Assembly: GCF_900111495.1 (NCBI RefSeq)
Contig: NZ_FOIU01000002.1
Span: 62,001-126,000, forward strand
Source of the DNA: Chryseobacterium wanjuense
GTDB taxonomy: Bacteria; Bacteroidota; Bacteroidia; Flavobacteriales; Weeksellaceae
Direction of reading: 5' to 3'
Length of the DNA stretch: 64,000 nucleotides
Shown here: piece after piece, positions 1 through 7,370 of the stretch
Numbering within the stretch: the stretch's first letter is position 1
Layout of the letters: each line of letters opens with the position of its first letter
The notes under the pieces: generated by a model
What the model was told of the DNA's origin: nothing
The model's input: only the letters and a program-made list of their open reading frames with translations
Databases searched by the model: none
Program-made: the position numbers and the translations under genes

Positions 1-407
1 TTTCCTTTTGATTTTCTTATAATCGCCAACGGAAAAGGTGAATTAATGTAAATATCTTTATAAAATTCTTCCGCGCCTCCATATTCCTGAATCATGTCAT
101 AGATAAAAACAGATGAAATCTCGTGGGTATGGGCAGACTGCATTTTGATTCCGCAGACAGTTTCCAGCCGTTTTGTATCGGTAAAAGGAATACCTGTAAC
201 TCCGGCTCCATTACGGCTCGGATTGATTCCGACAATGAATTTTCTTTTGTTGGAGTCGTTGTAATATTTATGATAAAACTTTTGCATGACTTCCATGGTT
301 TCGGGATTATCCAAGTACGGATTTAATACTTGAAAATCGTCGGGAAGTTTTCCATCATATTTTAAATTTTGATTAAACTCAACAACTTGGTCAGCGAAGG
401 TTTTCAT
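1..407 (-). CDS. SMUG2-type uracil-DNA glycosylase family protein (DUF4918), 3' end cut by window
   Basis: Only the N-terminal ~135 residues are present; the reading frame runs off the left edge. It begins at an ATG (complement of 405-407) as MKTFADQVVEFN. The stretch VGINPSRNGAGVTGIPFTD, followed by a T-K-R-L, is the nucleotide-pocket motif of the SMUG2/DUF4918 branch of uracil-DNA glycosylases, which excise damaged or deaminated bases in base-excision repair. The later AHTHEISSVFIYDMI segment also fits. The C-terminal catalytic-fold half cannot be seen. It is separated from the next gene by a REP palindrome and is probably not co-transcribed with it. Family assignment is by recalled motif, so the substrate is inferred. 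Confidence 0.8.
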   Translation of the reverse strand, partial: MKTFADQVVEFNQNLKYDGKLPDDFQVLNPYLDNPETMEVMQKFYHKYYNDSNKRKFIVGINPSRNGAGVTGIPFTDTKRLETVCGIKMQSAHTHEISSVFIYDMIQEYGGAEEFYKDIYINSPFPLAIIRKSKG

Positions 408-453
408 GGATTAAATGTAATAATTTAAAATAGAATAAGAAAGGTCTTTGATA

Positions 454-484
454 TCCTTGTCAAGGTTTAAAACCTTGACAAGGA
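454..484. repeat. REP palindrome, family A, downstream of RAYT 1
   Basis: Two 15-nt arms (TCCTTGTCAAGGTTT and its exact complement) flank one central base. This is one of three copies associated with the RAYT gene at 505-1119. It may also act as a bidirectional terminator between that gene and the glycosylase gene. Confidence 0.85.
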
Positions 485-504
485 TTGTATTTAATTAACA
501 ACAA

Positions 505-1119
505 TTAAAAATCAAAATCAATTATCTTTTGATGTGACATTATAAAATTTTCTCTGTTATCAAATAATTCAATGACCTCATTTCTCTTCAATAAAGTCTT
601 AGATTTACTTAAAATCGATTGATAAGAGGAATAATTGTACAGTGAAAAATCATCCATAACAGAATGGTTTTGTGGATTTTGATGAATATAAATAATTGTA
701 TTTATCAGATACCCCTCCGAAGTAATCAATTTTCTTTTAAATGGAGATTCTATTAAAGATCCATGCCTGTTATTTTCCTTGTTAAAAGCTTGGGAATAAG
801 AATTGAAAATTCGGGAAAATTGTTTTGAAAAAATATTCTGAGGAGAATGAAGCCCTCTGCCAGAAGCCTTGTCAAGGTTCGAAACCTTGACAAGGCTCTC
901 CAACTCAACATTAGATTTTATCTTAACTAAAAAATGAAAATGATTAGGCATAAGACAGTACGCATATACATCACACACAGGAACAAGAAATTCAGAAATT
1001 TTATTGAGAAAGAACAAATAATTCCGATCTGATTTAAAAATATTTTCTCCGTTAATTCCTCTATTATAAATATGATAGAAGCAATCTGCTTCAATAGGTG
1101 TAGTTCTAATGTCTGTCAT
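505..1119 (-). CDS. REP-associated tyrosine transposase (RAYT 1, IS200-like Y1 family)
   Basis: The 204-aa protein has the single-domain Y1 transposase layout: YHIYNRG near the N terminus, the HUH metal motif in LMPNHFHFLVKI, and YIHQNPQNH carrying the probable nucleophilic tyrosine. RAYTs nick and move REP palindromes and are usually host-domesticated single copies. I start at the ATG at 1119, because the longer frame begins at TTG inside the upstream REP palindrome. REP copies lie directly upstream, directly downstream and within the gene. The in-frame internal copy encodes SLVKVSNLDKA between the HUH motif and the FSRIFNSY helix. The second RAYT in this window is about 15 residues shorter at this place. 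The insertion may or may not allow activity. Confidence 0.88.
   Translation of the reverse strand: MTDIRTTPIEADCFYHIYNRGINGENIFKSDRNYLFFLNKISEFLVPVCDVYAYCLMPNHFHFLVKIKSNVELESLVKVSNLDKASGRGLHSPQNIFSKQFSRIFNSYSQAFNKENNRHGSLIESPFKRKLITSEGYLINTIIYIHQNPQNHSVMDDFSLYNYSSYQSILSKSKTLLKRNEVIELFDNRENFIMSHQKIIDFDF
866..896. repeat. REP palindrome, family A, inside the RAYT 1 reading frame
   Basis: GCCTTGTCAAGGTT pairs with AACCTTGACAAGGC across a 3-nt loop. The copy matches the flanking REPs except at the outer and central bases. It lies in frame within the RAYT coding sequence and does not introduce a stop. Confidence 0.85.
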
Positions 1120-1142
1120 TTCATTTGTGTATTTTACTATAA

Positions 1143-1173
1143 TCCCTGTCAAGGTTTTGAACCTTGACAAGGA
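1143..1173. repeat. REP palindrome, family A, upstream of RAYT 1
   Basis: This imperfect 31-bp palindrome (TCCCTGTCAAGGTTT against GAACCTTGACAAGGA) has two mismatched pairs. It sits 23 bp upstream of the RAYT start, mirroring the copy downstream of the gene. Confidence 0.8.
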
Positions 1174-1238
1174 TAAGAATTAAAAAATCCCTTTCAGTAA
1201 AAACCAAAAGGGACCATAAAGTTATATTTTATTTTAAA

Positions 1239-3734
1239 TTAAATCAATCCAAACTGCTCAAAGTGATGCGTAAAATGCTTCTTATGCATCAGTTCCCACA
1301 TTTCTTTATTTAATTTTCCGAATACAAAATTCATGTGTTCTGCCTGTGGATTTTCTTTGTAGTAAATAGAGAATTTCTTCAAATTATCCATGAAAGACTG
1401 TTTTGCAGCATCTAAATTTTTATGTCTTAGATCCAACAATTTTTCATCTTCTTCCAAGAAAGGTGCTGGAAAATCTTTCGGCATTTTTCTGTGATTATAA
1501 AGAGAATCCTGCCATTTTTCCAGTTGTTCTTCCGGGGTGAAACATTTGTCGGCTTCCGGTTCGCCCAAGCTTACCAAGACGCCATGTTCCAAATGTTCAA
1601 TCATTTGCTGTGGAGACATTTTGCCCCAGCTTGGCTGAGTCGATTCAGTTAAACCATTTAAAGCTTTTTGAATATTTTTTAAGTTTAAATCAATAAAAGG
1701 AGATTGCTTCGCTACTAATGTTAAAATTGTCGCTACACAAACCACTTCATCTCTCTGATTCACAACCTCAACCAGCCATTTTACAACACCGGAAGGAATA
1801 TTTCTCCCTTTTACTCCTCTATTGATTTTTTCTTTCGCCGTTAAATAAACCGTGATTGTATCTCCCGCATAAACAGGCTTAAAGAACGAACAGTTTTCCA
1901 ATCCGTAATTTGCGATAACAGGTCCTTTTTTACCGGAAACGAACAATCCTGCGGCTGCAGAAAGGATAAAATATCCGTGAGCCACTGTTTTATCGAAAAT
2001 CGTTCCCGTAAGGCTTGTTGCATCGGTATGAGCGTAGAAATGATCCCACGAAACATTAGAAAAATTCACTATATCTGCGTCTGTAACCGTTCTTCCTGCC
2101 GTTTCCAAAGAATCTCCCACCTCAACTTCTTCAAAATATTTCTGGAATGGATGCTTATCCGAGTATTTTTTCTCTGCTCCCTGCTGATAAACTTTGGTAA
2201 TCGCCGTCAAAATATCCGGCGAACCCTGAATTGCTGTTTTTTGAAGGAAGAAATGAAGACCATTCAGACCGCCCATTTCTTCACCACCTCCTGCTCTTCC
2301 GGGACCACCATGCATCAAAGTCGGAAGCGGAGAACCATGACCTGTGCTTTCTTTTGCATTGTCTCTGTTCAGCACATAAATTCTACCGTGTTGAGAAGCC
2401 ATTTTCCATGAAGTTTCGGCCACAAAATCATTGTCGTGAGAAACGATGGAACCTACCAGACTTCCTTTTCCTTTTTTCGCCAACGCAGCAGCTTCTTCAG
2501 CATCTTTGTATGGCATTAATGTAGAAACCGGACCGAAAGCTTCGACATCGTGAGAGATATTTTTTTCGAAAGGTTTGTCATTTAAGAATAATTTTGGACT
2601 CATGAATGCTCCATTTTCATAGTTGGCATCTACCAATTCATGTTTTCCGTCGTAGATCAGTTCTGTTTCCGTTTTTAAGATATTTACTTTTCTTAAAACT
2701 TCTTCGTATTGCTGTCTTCCCACCAAAGAACCCATTCTCGTTTCTCTGTTTAACGGATTTCCGATTTTTGTCTGGTCTAAAGCTTTAGATAAAGCATTCT
2801 GAACATCTCCAATTAAATTTTCAGGAACAATAATTCTTCTGATCGCCGTACATTTTTGTCCTGCTTTCGTTGTCATTTCGTTACGAACTTCTTTGATGAA
2901 TAAATCAAATTCAGGAGTTCCCGGCTTTGCTTCCAATCCAAGGATCGAACAGTTCAAAGAATCTGCTTCCATATTGAAACGAACGGCATTTCCGGCAATT
3001 GACGGTAAAGATTTTAATTTTCTACCCGTTGTTGCAGATCCCGTGAATAATACAGAATCTCCATCTTTTACATAATCCAAAATATTTCCAGGCTCACCGC
3101 AAACCAACTGAACAGCTCCTTCCGGAAGAATTCCGCTTTCGATCATATCCTGGAAAACAGCGTTCGTAAGATAAGACCCAAACGGAGAAGGCTTCACGAT
3201 GGAAGGGACACCCGCCAATAATGAAGTTGATAATTTCTCCAACATTCCCCAAACCGGAAAGTTGTAGGCGTTGATCTGCACAGAAACTCCTTCACTTGGC
3301 GTTAAAATGTGAGTTCCAAGATGCGTTCCGTTGGCGGAGATTTTCTGAGTATCTCCATCTACCCAAAACGGTGTATTCGGCAACATTCTTTTTGCCAACC
3401 CTGAATAGGTAAAGAAAGTACCGAAACCTCCTTCAATATCCACCCAAGAATCAACATGAGTAGCTCCCGTTTTATATGATAATTCGTAATATTTTTTCTT
3501 TCTTTCTAAAAGGTAAAGCGCTACTTTTTTCAACATTTCTCCACGATCATAGAATGTCATGGATGAAAGATTTTTGTAGCCAACTGTTCTTCCGTAATCC
3601 AAAGCCTGCTCAAAATTGAGTCCTTCCGTATCCGAAACAGCCACCTGCTCCCCCGTCACAGCATTGTACAAAGGAATTCCGTTTCCGGTACCTTCTACCC
3701 ATTCGCCGTGAATGTAATTTTTTAACTTTTCCAT
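1239..3734 (-). CDS. paaZ: PaaZ: oxepin-CoA hydrolase / 3-oxo-5,6-dehydrosuberyl-CoA semialdehyde dehydrogenase, fused to a DUF1569 domain
   Basis: This cytoplasmic ring-opening enzyme of the phenylacetyl-CoA pathway hydrolyses oxepin-CoA and oxidises the resulting aldehyde. Residues ~1-515 are an aldehyde dehydrogenase domain, with the catalytic cysteine near residue 295 in TTKAGQKCTAIRR. Residues ~525-680 are a MaoC-type hydratase with SWDHFYAHTDA (Asp near 562, His five later). The E. coli enzyme ends here at 681 residues, but this one has ~150 more. The tail contains WGKMSPQQMIEHLEHG and a terminal MHKKHFTHHFEQFG, both typical of DUF1569/DinB-like helical bundles with putative metal-binding histidines. 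The starting ATG is clear. It is separated from the main paa run by unrelated genes and a RAYT. The role of the tail is unknown. Confidence 0.95.
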   Translation of the reverse strand: MEKLKNYIHGEWVEGTGNGIPLYNAVTGEQVAVSDTEGLNFEQALDYGRTVGYKNLSSMTFYDRGEMLKKVALYLLERKKKYYELSYKTGATHVDSWVDIEGGFGTFFTYSGLAKRMLPNTPFWVDGDTQKISANGTHLGTHILTPSEGVSVQINAYNFPVWGMLEKLSTSLLAGVPSIVKPSPFGSYLTNAVFQDMIESGILPEGAVQLVCGEPGNILDYVKDGDSVLFTGSATTGRKLKSLPSIAGNAVRFNMEADSLNCSILGLEAKPGTPEFDLFIKEVRNEMTTKAGQKCTAIRRIIVPENLIGDVQNALSKALDQTKIGNPLNRETRMGSLVGRQQYEEVLRKVNILKTETELIYDGKHELVDANYENGAFMSPKLFLNDKPFEKNISHDVEAFGPVSTLMPYKDAEEAAALAKKGKGSLVGSIVSHDNDFVAETSWKMASQHGRIYVLNRDNAKESTGHGSPLPTLMHGGPGRAGGGEEMGGLNGLHFFLQKTAIQGSPDILTAITKVYQQGAEKKYSDKHPFQKYFEEVEVGDSLETAGRTVTDADIVNFSNVSWDHFYAHTDATSLTGTIFDKTVAHGYFILSAAAGLFVSGKKGPVIANYGLENCSFFKPVYAGDTITVYLTAKEKINRGVKGRNIPSGVVKWLVEVVNQRDEVVCVATILTLVAKQSPFIDLNLKNIQKALNGLTESTQPSWGKMSPQQMIEHLEHGVLVSLGEPEADKCFTPEEQLEKWQDSLYNHRKMPKDFPAPFLEEDEKLLDLRHKNLDAAKQSFMDNLKKFSIYYKENPQAEHMNFVFGKLNKEMWELMHKKHFTHHFEQFGLI

Positions 3735-3759
3735 ATAGTTTTTTACTTTTTACTTGATT

Positions 3760-4308
3760 TTAATATTTTATTTTTTGTTCTTTATTTACTTCAGGGTGTT
3801 TATCCAGTAAATAGAGAATCCTATCAGATTTAGAAAAAGGAATTTCATAATTAGCACAGATTTTTTTCAAATCAACAAGATATTTTTTATATAATTCAAT
3901 TTTCTTTGGTTTACTGAATGGCATCTTCAAATTTTCTCCATATATAGTTCTATAAACTCTCTGGTCAATAATTTGAAAATAATCAGGATTAATAAATCTT
4001 AAAAATGTTGAAGCCATGGGTAAATCGAACCCTTTTGAATCTAATAATTTTATTAAAATATAATCTGATAAACCTTCATCGTATCCTTTTCTTAACTCGT
4101 TAATTTTTACAATTAAATCATTATTTATTTCAGGGAATCTGTTTGTTTTCCAAAGAACAATTTCCAACATGGTTTCATAGGTGAAATCATCTTTTTTTGC
4201 ATCAAGTTTCTCAGTTAGTTCTTTCTGATATTTAAATTCAGGAAGATCAAGAAGAAGCTTCTTAATGTTGTCTAAATCCTTAATACTTTTAATCTTTCCC
4301 TTTTCCAT
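3760..4308 (-). CDS. Hypothetical protein, possible HhH-GPD-like helical fold
   Basis: This 182-aa basic, helical, soluble protein has no signal peptide. The segment DLPMASTFLRFINPDYFQII, followed by DQRVYRTIYGE, resembles the helix-hairpin region of HhH-GPD base-excision glycosylases (a helical turn, then an invariant Asp). No iron-sulfur cysteine cluster is present, and I do not recognise a named family. It starts at ATG 4308, 11 bp after the preceding DUF6624 gene on the same strand, and ends 25 bp before paaZ, so it may be read into paaZ. A DNA-repair role is only a guess. Confidence 0.6.
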   Translation of the reverse strand: MEKGKIKSIKDLDNIKKLLLDLPEFKYQKELTEKLDAKKDDFTYETMLEIVLWKTNRFPEINNDLIVKINELRKGYDEGLSDYILIKLLDSKGFDLPMASTFLRFINPDYFQIIDQRVYRTIYGENLKMPFSKPKKIELYKKYLVDLKKICANYEIPFSKSDRILYLLDKHPEVNKEQKIKY

Positions 4309-4319
4309 AAAATGAAAAT

Positions 4320-5015
4320 TTATTTTTTATTCTGAAGTTTTAAAGCCTCTTCTAAAGTATAATTTTTAAATACAAAATCATGTCCCAAAAGATCTTTCGC
4401 ATAATCTTCTACGGTTTGCCCGAAACCGGCTTCTTCTCTTAATCTATTTACGTTTTTAATATCTTTAATAGGCCAGATCATCCATTCTACCACAGGTTTT
4501 CCGTCTTTCATTGTTTTAAAAGTACAAGCCTGAGTTCCGTAGATCTGTTCTTTTTTATCCTGTATCAGTTGTCTATCCAGCATCATAGCGTATAATCTGA
4601 AAGGTAATTCTTTTTCATCAGCCGCCTTTTTGATAACCGGCATATACTGATTGATTTTTGAAGAATGCTGAATAACCAGCCATGCTGTTTTATTTTCAGG
4701 TTCGCCTACTAAAGATTTCCCCGGATAACCATATTTTGCTATCATTTTTTCAATTTTTGCCAGGTTTTCTTCATCCTGTTTATTCATGATCTTACTGATT
4801 CCAGTCGTTACATCTTCCTGAGTAAGATTTTTCTCTTTCATGATTTCCTGTTTTCTTTCTGTAGAAGTCGTTGGCTGAACGAGCTCCCGAAAAATCTGAT
4901 CATCTTTATCAATCTGAGCCAATTCATTTTTGAGCTCAATATTAATCTTTTTGTTCTCAGTTTTCTGAGCACTCATTACAACAGAAAAGAAAATTGCAAA
5001 AAATAAATATTTCAT
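4320..5015 (-). CDS. DUF6624 domain-containing secreted protein
   Basis: The 231-aa protein starts with a short signal peptide (MKYLFFAIFFSVVMSAQ), so it is exported. The middle and C-terminal parts carry family hallmarks: YGYPGKSLVGE, AWLVIQHS, a conserved DRQLI, and YGTQ. The biochemical role of DUF6624 is unknown; proteins of this type are common in Bacteroidetes. It lies between the secreted esterase (36-bp gap) and the 182-aa hypothetical (11-bp gap), all on the minus strand, and may share a transcript with them. I see no link to phenylacetate metabolism. Confidence 0.75.
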   Translation of the reverse strand: MKYLFFAIFFSVVMSAQKTENKKINIELKNELAQIDKDDQIFRELVQPTTSTERKQEIMKEKNLTQEDVTTGISKIMNKQDEENLAKIEKMIAKYGYPGKSLVGEPENKTAWLVIQHSSKINQYMPVIKKAADEKELPFRLYAMMLDRQLIQDKKEQIYGTQACTFKTMKDGKPVVEWMIWPIKDIKNVNRLREEAGFGQTVEDYAKDLLGHDFVFKNYTLEEALKLQNKK

Positions 5016-5050
5016 GGTAAATTAGTTTAAAATGTACGGTTTACAATTTT

Positions 5051-5878
5051 TTACTTCGGTTCTTTATAAGGAAACAATTTTACCAAACCTTCATACAAGC
5101 TTCGGTGAAGAATCGTTGCATGATTGTCTGTTTCCATCATTTTATATTCTACCGTCCAGTTTTTCTTGTTTGATTTTTTAAGAATATCATACAAATCTTC
5201 TGCATCTTTTACCATCACCGGATGTTCACCCTTTCCGACAGAAACATAAATAAATTTCTTAGAATCCGGAATTTTAGTTAATAATTGATTTGCCTGTTTT
5301 AAAAGACTTTCATCATCCCACCACAAACTCGGGCTGATGATAAAATAATTGTTAAACATTTCAGGTTTTTTCAACAGAATTTCTGTTGCTAGAAGCCCTC
5401 CCAACGATTGTCCGAAAAGATATTTATCGGTCGTCTTAAACTGACTTTCGATATAAGGCTTTAATTCTTTCTCCAAAAAATTGATAAATTTATCCGAATG
5501 CCCTGTCGTAGGATAATCTTTCTGTAAATCTTTTAAATCGGTATGAAATGTAAAATCTCTCTTTCTATCAATATTCGCGATTCCTACCACAATCGTTTCC
5601 GGCACCGAATACATTAAATTGAAGAACTGCACCAATCCGGTAACATGAATAAAATCCTCATTCATGCTTCCATCCAGAAGGTAAATAATGGGATACGATT
5701 TTGTTTTGTCGAAATTTTGCGGAAGATAGATATTTACTGTTCTGTCTTCGTTTAAAATTTTAGATTTTATGGTTCTGATTTCTCCAATAGTCAATGGTTT
5801 TATATTTCCAGTCTGGGCTAAAACCATGAACTGAAATGTAAAGAGAATACTGCAGAAAATGAGAAGTTTTTTAATCAT
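5051..5878 (-). CDS. Secreted alpha/beta-hydrolase esterase (PF00756, Fes/IroE-like)
   Basis: This is a putative esterase of the enterochelin-esterase/esterase-D superfamily. After a signal peptide (MIKKLLIFCSILFTF...VLAQ) it has a nucleophile elbow FGQSLGGLLA with the catalytic serine. WWDDESLL follows, and a late DNHATILHRS supplies the probable catalytic histidine. Family members hydrolyse siderophore triesters or other acyl esters; the substrate here cannot be read. A longer start (ATG at 5905) would add nine residues before the signal peptide; 5878 gives a cleaner one. It is the first gene of the block between the two RAYTs. Confidence 0.82.
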   Translation of the reverse strand: MIKKLLIFCSILFTFQFMVLAQTGNIKPLTIGEIRTIKSKILNEDRTVNIYLPQNFDKTKSYPIIYLLDGSMNEDFIHVTGLVQFFNLMYSVPETIVVGIANIDRKRDFTFHTDLKDLQKDYPTTGHSDKFINFLEKELKPYIESQFKTTDKYLFGQSLGGLLATEILLKKPEMFNNYFIISPSLWWDDESLLKQANQLLTKIPDSKKFIYVSVGKGEHPVMVKDAEDLYDILKKSNKKNWTVEYKMMETDNHATILHRSLYEGLVKLFPYKEPK

Positions 5879-5933
5879 ATTTAATTTTTTGCAAATTATT
5901 TTCATTTGCTTGTTCTTTCTGAAGCTTTTATTA

Positions 5934-5966
5934 AAACCTAACGGGTTTTGAAAACCCGTTAGGTTT
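5934..5966. repeat. REP palindrome, family B, downstream of RAYT 2
   Basis: This perfect palindrome has 16-nt arms (AAACCTAACGGGTTTT and its complement) around one base. It is identical to the copy at 6580-6612 on the other side of the RAYT gene. Confidence 0.9.
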
Positions 5967-5984
5967 GGTTAAGTTTACTAGCAA

Positions 5985-6563
5985 TTAATCTAAATTTAAA
6001 AAATCATATTCAACATTAGAATGATGATAATTTTTGAAAACGTCTAAAGAATCAAAGTATTGCATGATTTCCTTTCTATTCAATTTACTTTCTTTCTCAG
6101 GATTTAAATATGAGTTATACGAAGAGTGCTTCCATTGATCAATATTATTTACAAATCCATGATTAACCGGATTATTATGGATATAATGCACAACTTTCAG
6201 TAAATATTTCTCATCTGATATTTTCTTTCGCTTTACAGCATTCAGAAAAAGAGCCCCTTTCCGGTTATACCTTTTATTAAATGCTTTAGCATAAGAATTC
6301 AGGAAATTTCCAAAGTTCTTCATTAAAGACTGATGTTCATTTTCAACATTTACACCTTCAATATTTTTAAATCTTAATAACACATGAAAATGATTTGGTA
6401 ATAAACAATATGAATAAATATCCGCAATCGGAAGAATATATTTATCTAACTGTTTCAGAAAAAATTGATAGTTTGTCTCTTCACGGAAAATCAGTTCTTT
6501 CCCATTTACATGAGAAAAAATGTGATACACAGAGTCAAATTCAAAACTTTCTGTATTAATCAT
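5985..6563 (-). CDS. REP-associated tyrosine transposase (RAYT 2)
   Basis: The 192-aa Y1-type transposase has VYHIFSHVNGKELIF at the N terminus, the HUH motif in LLPNHFHVLLRF, and VVHYIHNNPVNHG with the likely catalytic tyrosine. It is only distantly similar to RAYT 1. It is bracketed by two identical 33-bp palindromes of a different family from those around RAYT 1, 18 bp after the stop and 16 bp before the ATG. Further relatives of this palindrome lie elsewhere in the window (49001-49033, and a variant at 12606-12638). All catalytic motifs are intact. Confidence 0.9.
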   Translation of the reverse strand: MINTESFEFDSVYHIFSHVNGKELIFREETNYQFFLKQLDKYILPIADIYSYCLLPNHFHVLLRFKNIEGVNVENEHQSLMKNFGNFLNSYAKAFNKRYNRKGALFLNAVKRKKISDEKYLLKVVHYIHNNPVNHGFVNNIDQWKHSSYNSYLNPEKESKLNRKEIMQYFDSLDVFKNYHHSNVEYDFLNLD

Positions 6564-6579
6564 TTTTGCTTTTATAATA

Positions 6580-6612
6580 AAACCTAACGGGTTTTGAAAA
6601 CCCGTTAGGTTT
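6580..6612. repeat. REP palindrome, family B, upstream of RAYT 2
   Basis: This is an exact 33-bp copy of the palindrome at 5934-5966, between paaY and the RAYT start. Confidence 0.9.
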
Positions 6613-6643
6613 GGGTATACTTATTTAATCTGTTTAATAAAAA

Positions 6644-7237
6644 TCATTTCACATCATCCCAAATACTGTAATCAACAATTTTCGTAGGAATCTGCTGAAC
6701 GTATTCCGTGAACGGTTCGCAAGGCAGAATTGCATCTTTTCCTTCTCTCGCCAATTCCTGATAGAGTTTTGTTCCTTCCGTTTTCCATTTAATCATTTCA
6801 TCGGAAACATCGCGGATAATTTTTGCAGGACTTCCAACAATTAATTTTCTCGGCTCACATCTGAAATTTGCAGGAACAAAAGCCAATGCCCCGATGATAC
6901 ATTCGTCACCGATTACAGCTTTATCCATCACCACAGCATTCATACCGACCAAACAGTTTTTTCCAATGTGTCCGGAATGGATAATCGCCCCATGGCCAAT
7001 GTGTGCGGATTCTTCTAAAATAGTTTCAATGCCCGGAAAAACATGAAGCGTACAGTTTTCCTGAACATTTGCACCGTCTTTGATGATGATCTTGCCCCAG
7101 TCACCGCGAATAACCGCATTCGGACCAACATAAACTTCTTCGCCAATTTCCACATTCCCGATAATCACCGCTTGTGGATGAACGTAAGCGGAGGGTTTTA
7201 TGATAGGGCGAATTCCGTGATATGAATAGATGTTCAT
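6644..7237 (-). CDS. paaY: PaaY, hexapeptide-repeat thioesterase of phenylacetate catabolism
   Basis: This is a left-handed beta-helix protein of the gamma-carbonic anhydrase-like family. PaaY hydrolyses dead-end or inhibitory CoA thioesters (such as the hydroxylated and ring-opened products) formed during phenylacetate degradation. Hexapeptide turns run from VHPQAVIIGNVEIGEEVYVG to VIGDECIIGALAFVP, and the three metal-type histidines appear in CTLHVFPG, SAHIGHGAIIHSGHIG. A C-terminal helix with PAKIIRDVSDEMIKWKTEG is typical. The start is the ATG at 7237; a TTG 15 bp upstream is possible but less likely. It is the last gene of the main paa run, separated from paaJ by a repeat element. Confidence 0.9.
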   Translation of the reverse strand: MNIYSYHGIRPIIKPSAYVHPQAVIIGNVEIGEEVYVGPNAVIRGDWGKIIIKDGANVQENCTLHVFPGIETILEESAHIGHGAIIHSGHIGKNCLVGMNAVVMDKAVIGDECIIGALAFVPANFRCEPRKLIVGSPAKIIRDVSDEMIKWKTEGTKLYQELAREGKDAILPCEPFTEYVQQIPTKIVDYSIWDDVK

Positions 7238-7255
7238 AAAATTTTTGTTCAAAAT

Positions 7256-7363
7256 TTAATTTAACAATGTATCAGTCTAACAATTTATCAATTGAATGCT
7301 TCGACAAGCTCAGCATGACAATGGAATTGTTACATTGATACATTTCTATATTGTTACATTATT
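7256..7363. repeat. Inverted-array spacer element 1 (paaJ-paaY)
   Basis: A left array of short units (TTAACAAT, GTATCAGT, CTAACAAT, TTATCAAT) meets the core GCTTCGACAAGCTCAGCAT. The complementary array (ATTGTTACATTGATACAT...) lies on the other side. The whole spacer could fold into one long imperfect hairpin with a small hairpin in the core. Confidence 0.75.
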
Positions 7364-7370
7364 GAAAAAG

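Noticed and set aside
1120..1170. N-terminal extension of RAYT 1 starting at TTG
   Set aside because: The extension reads through the upstream REP palindrome and the conserved family start fits the ATG at 1119.
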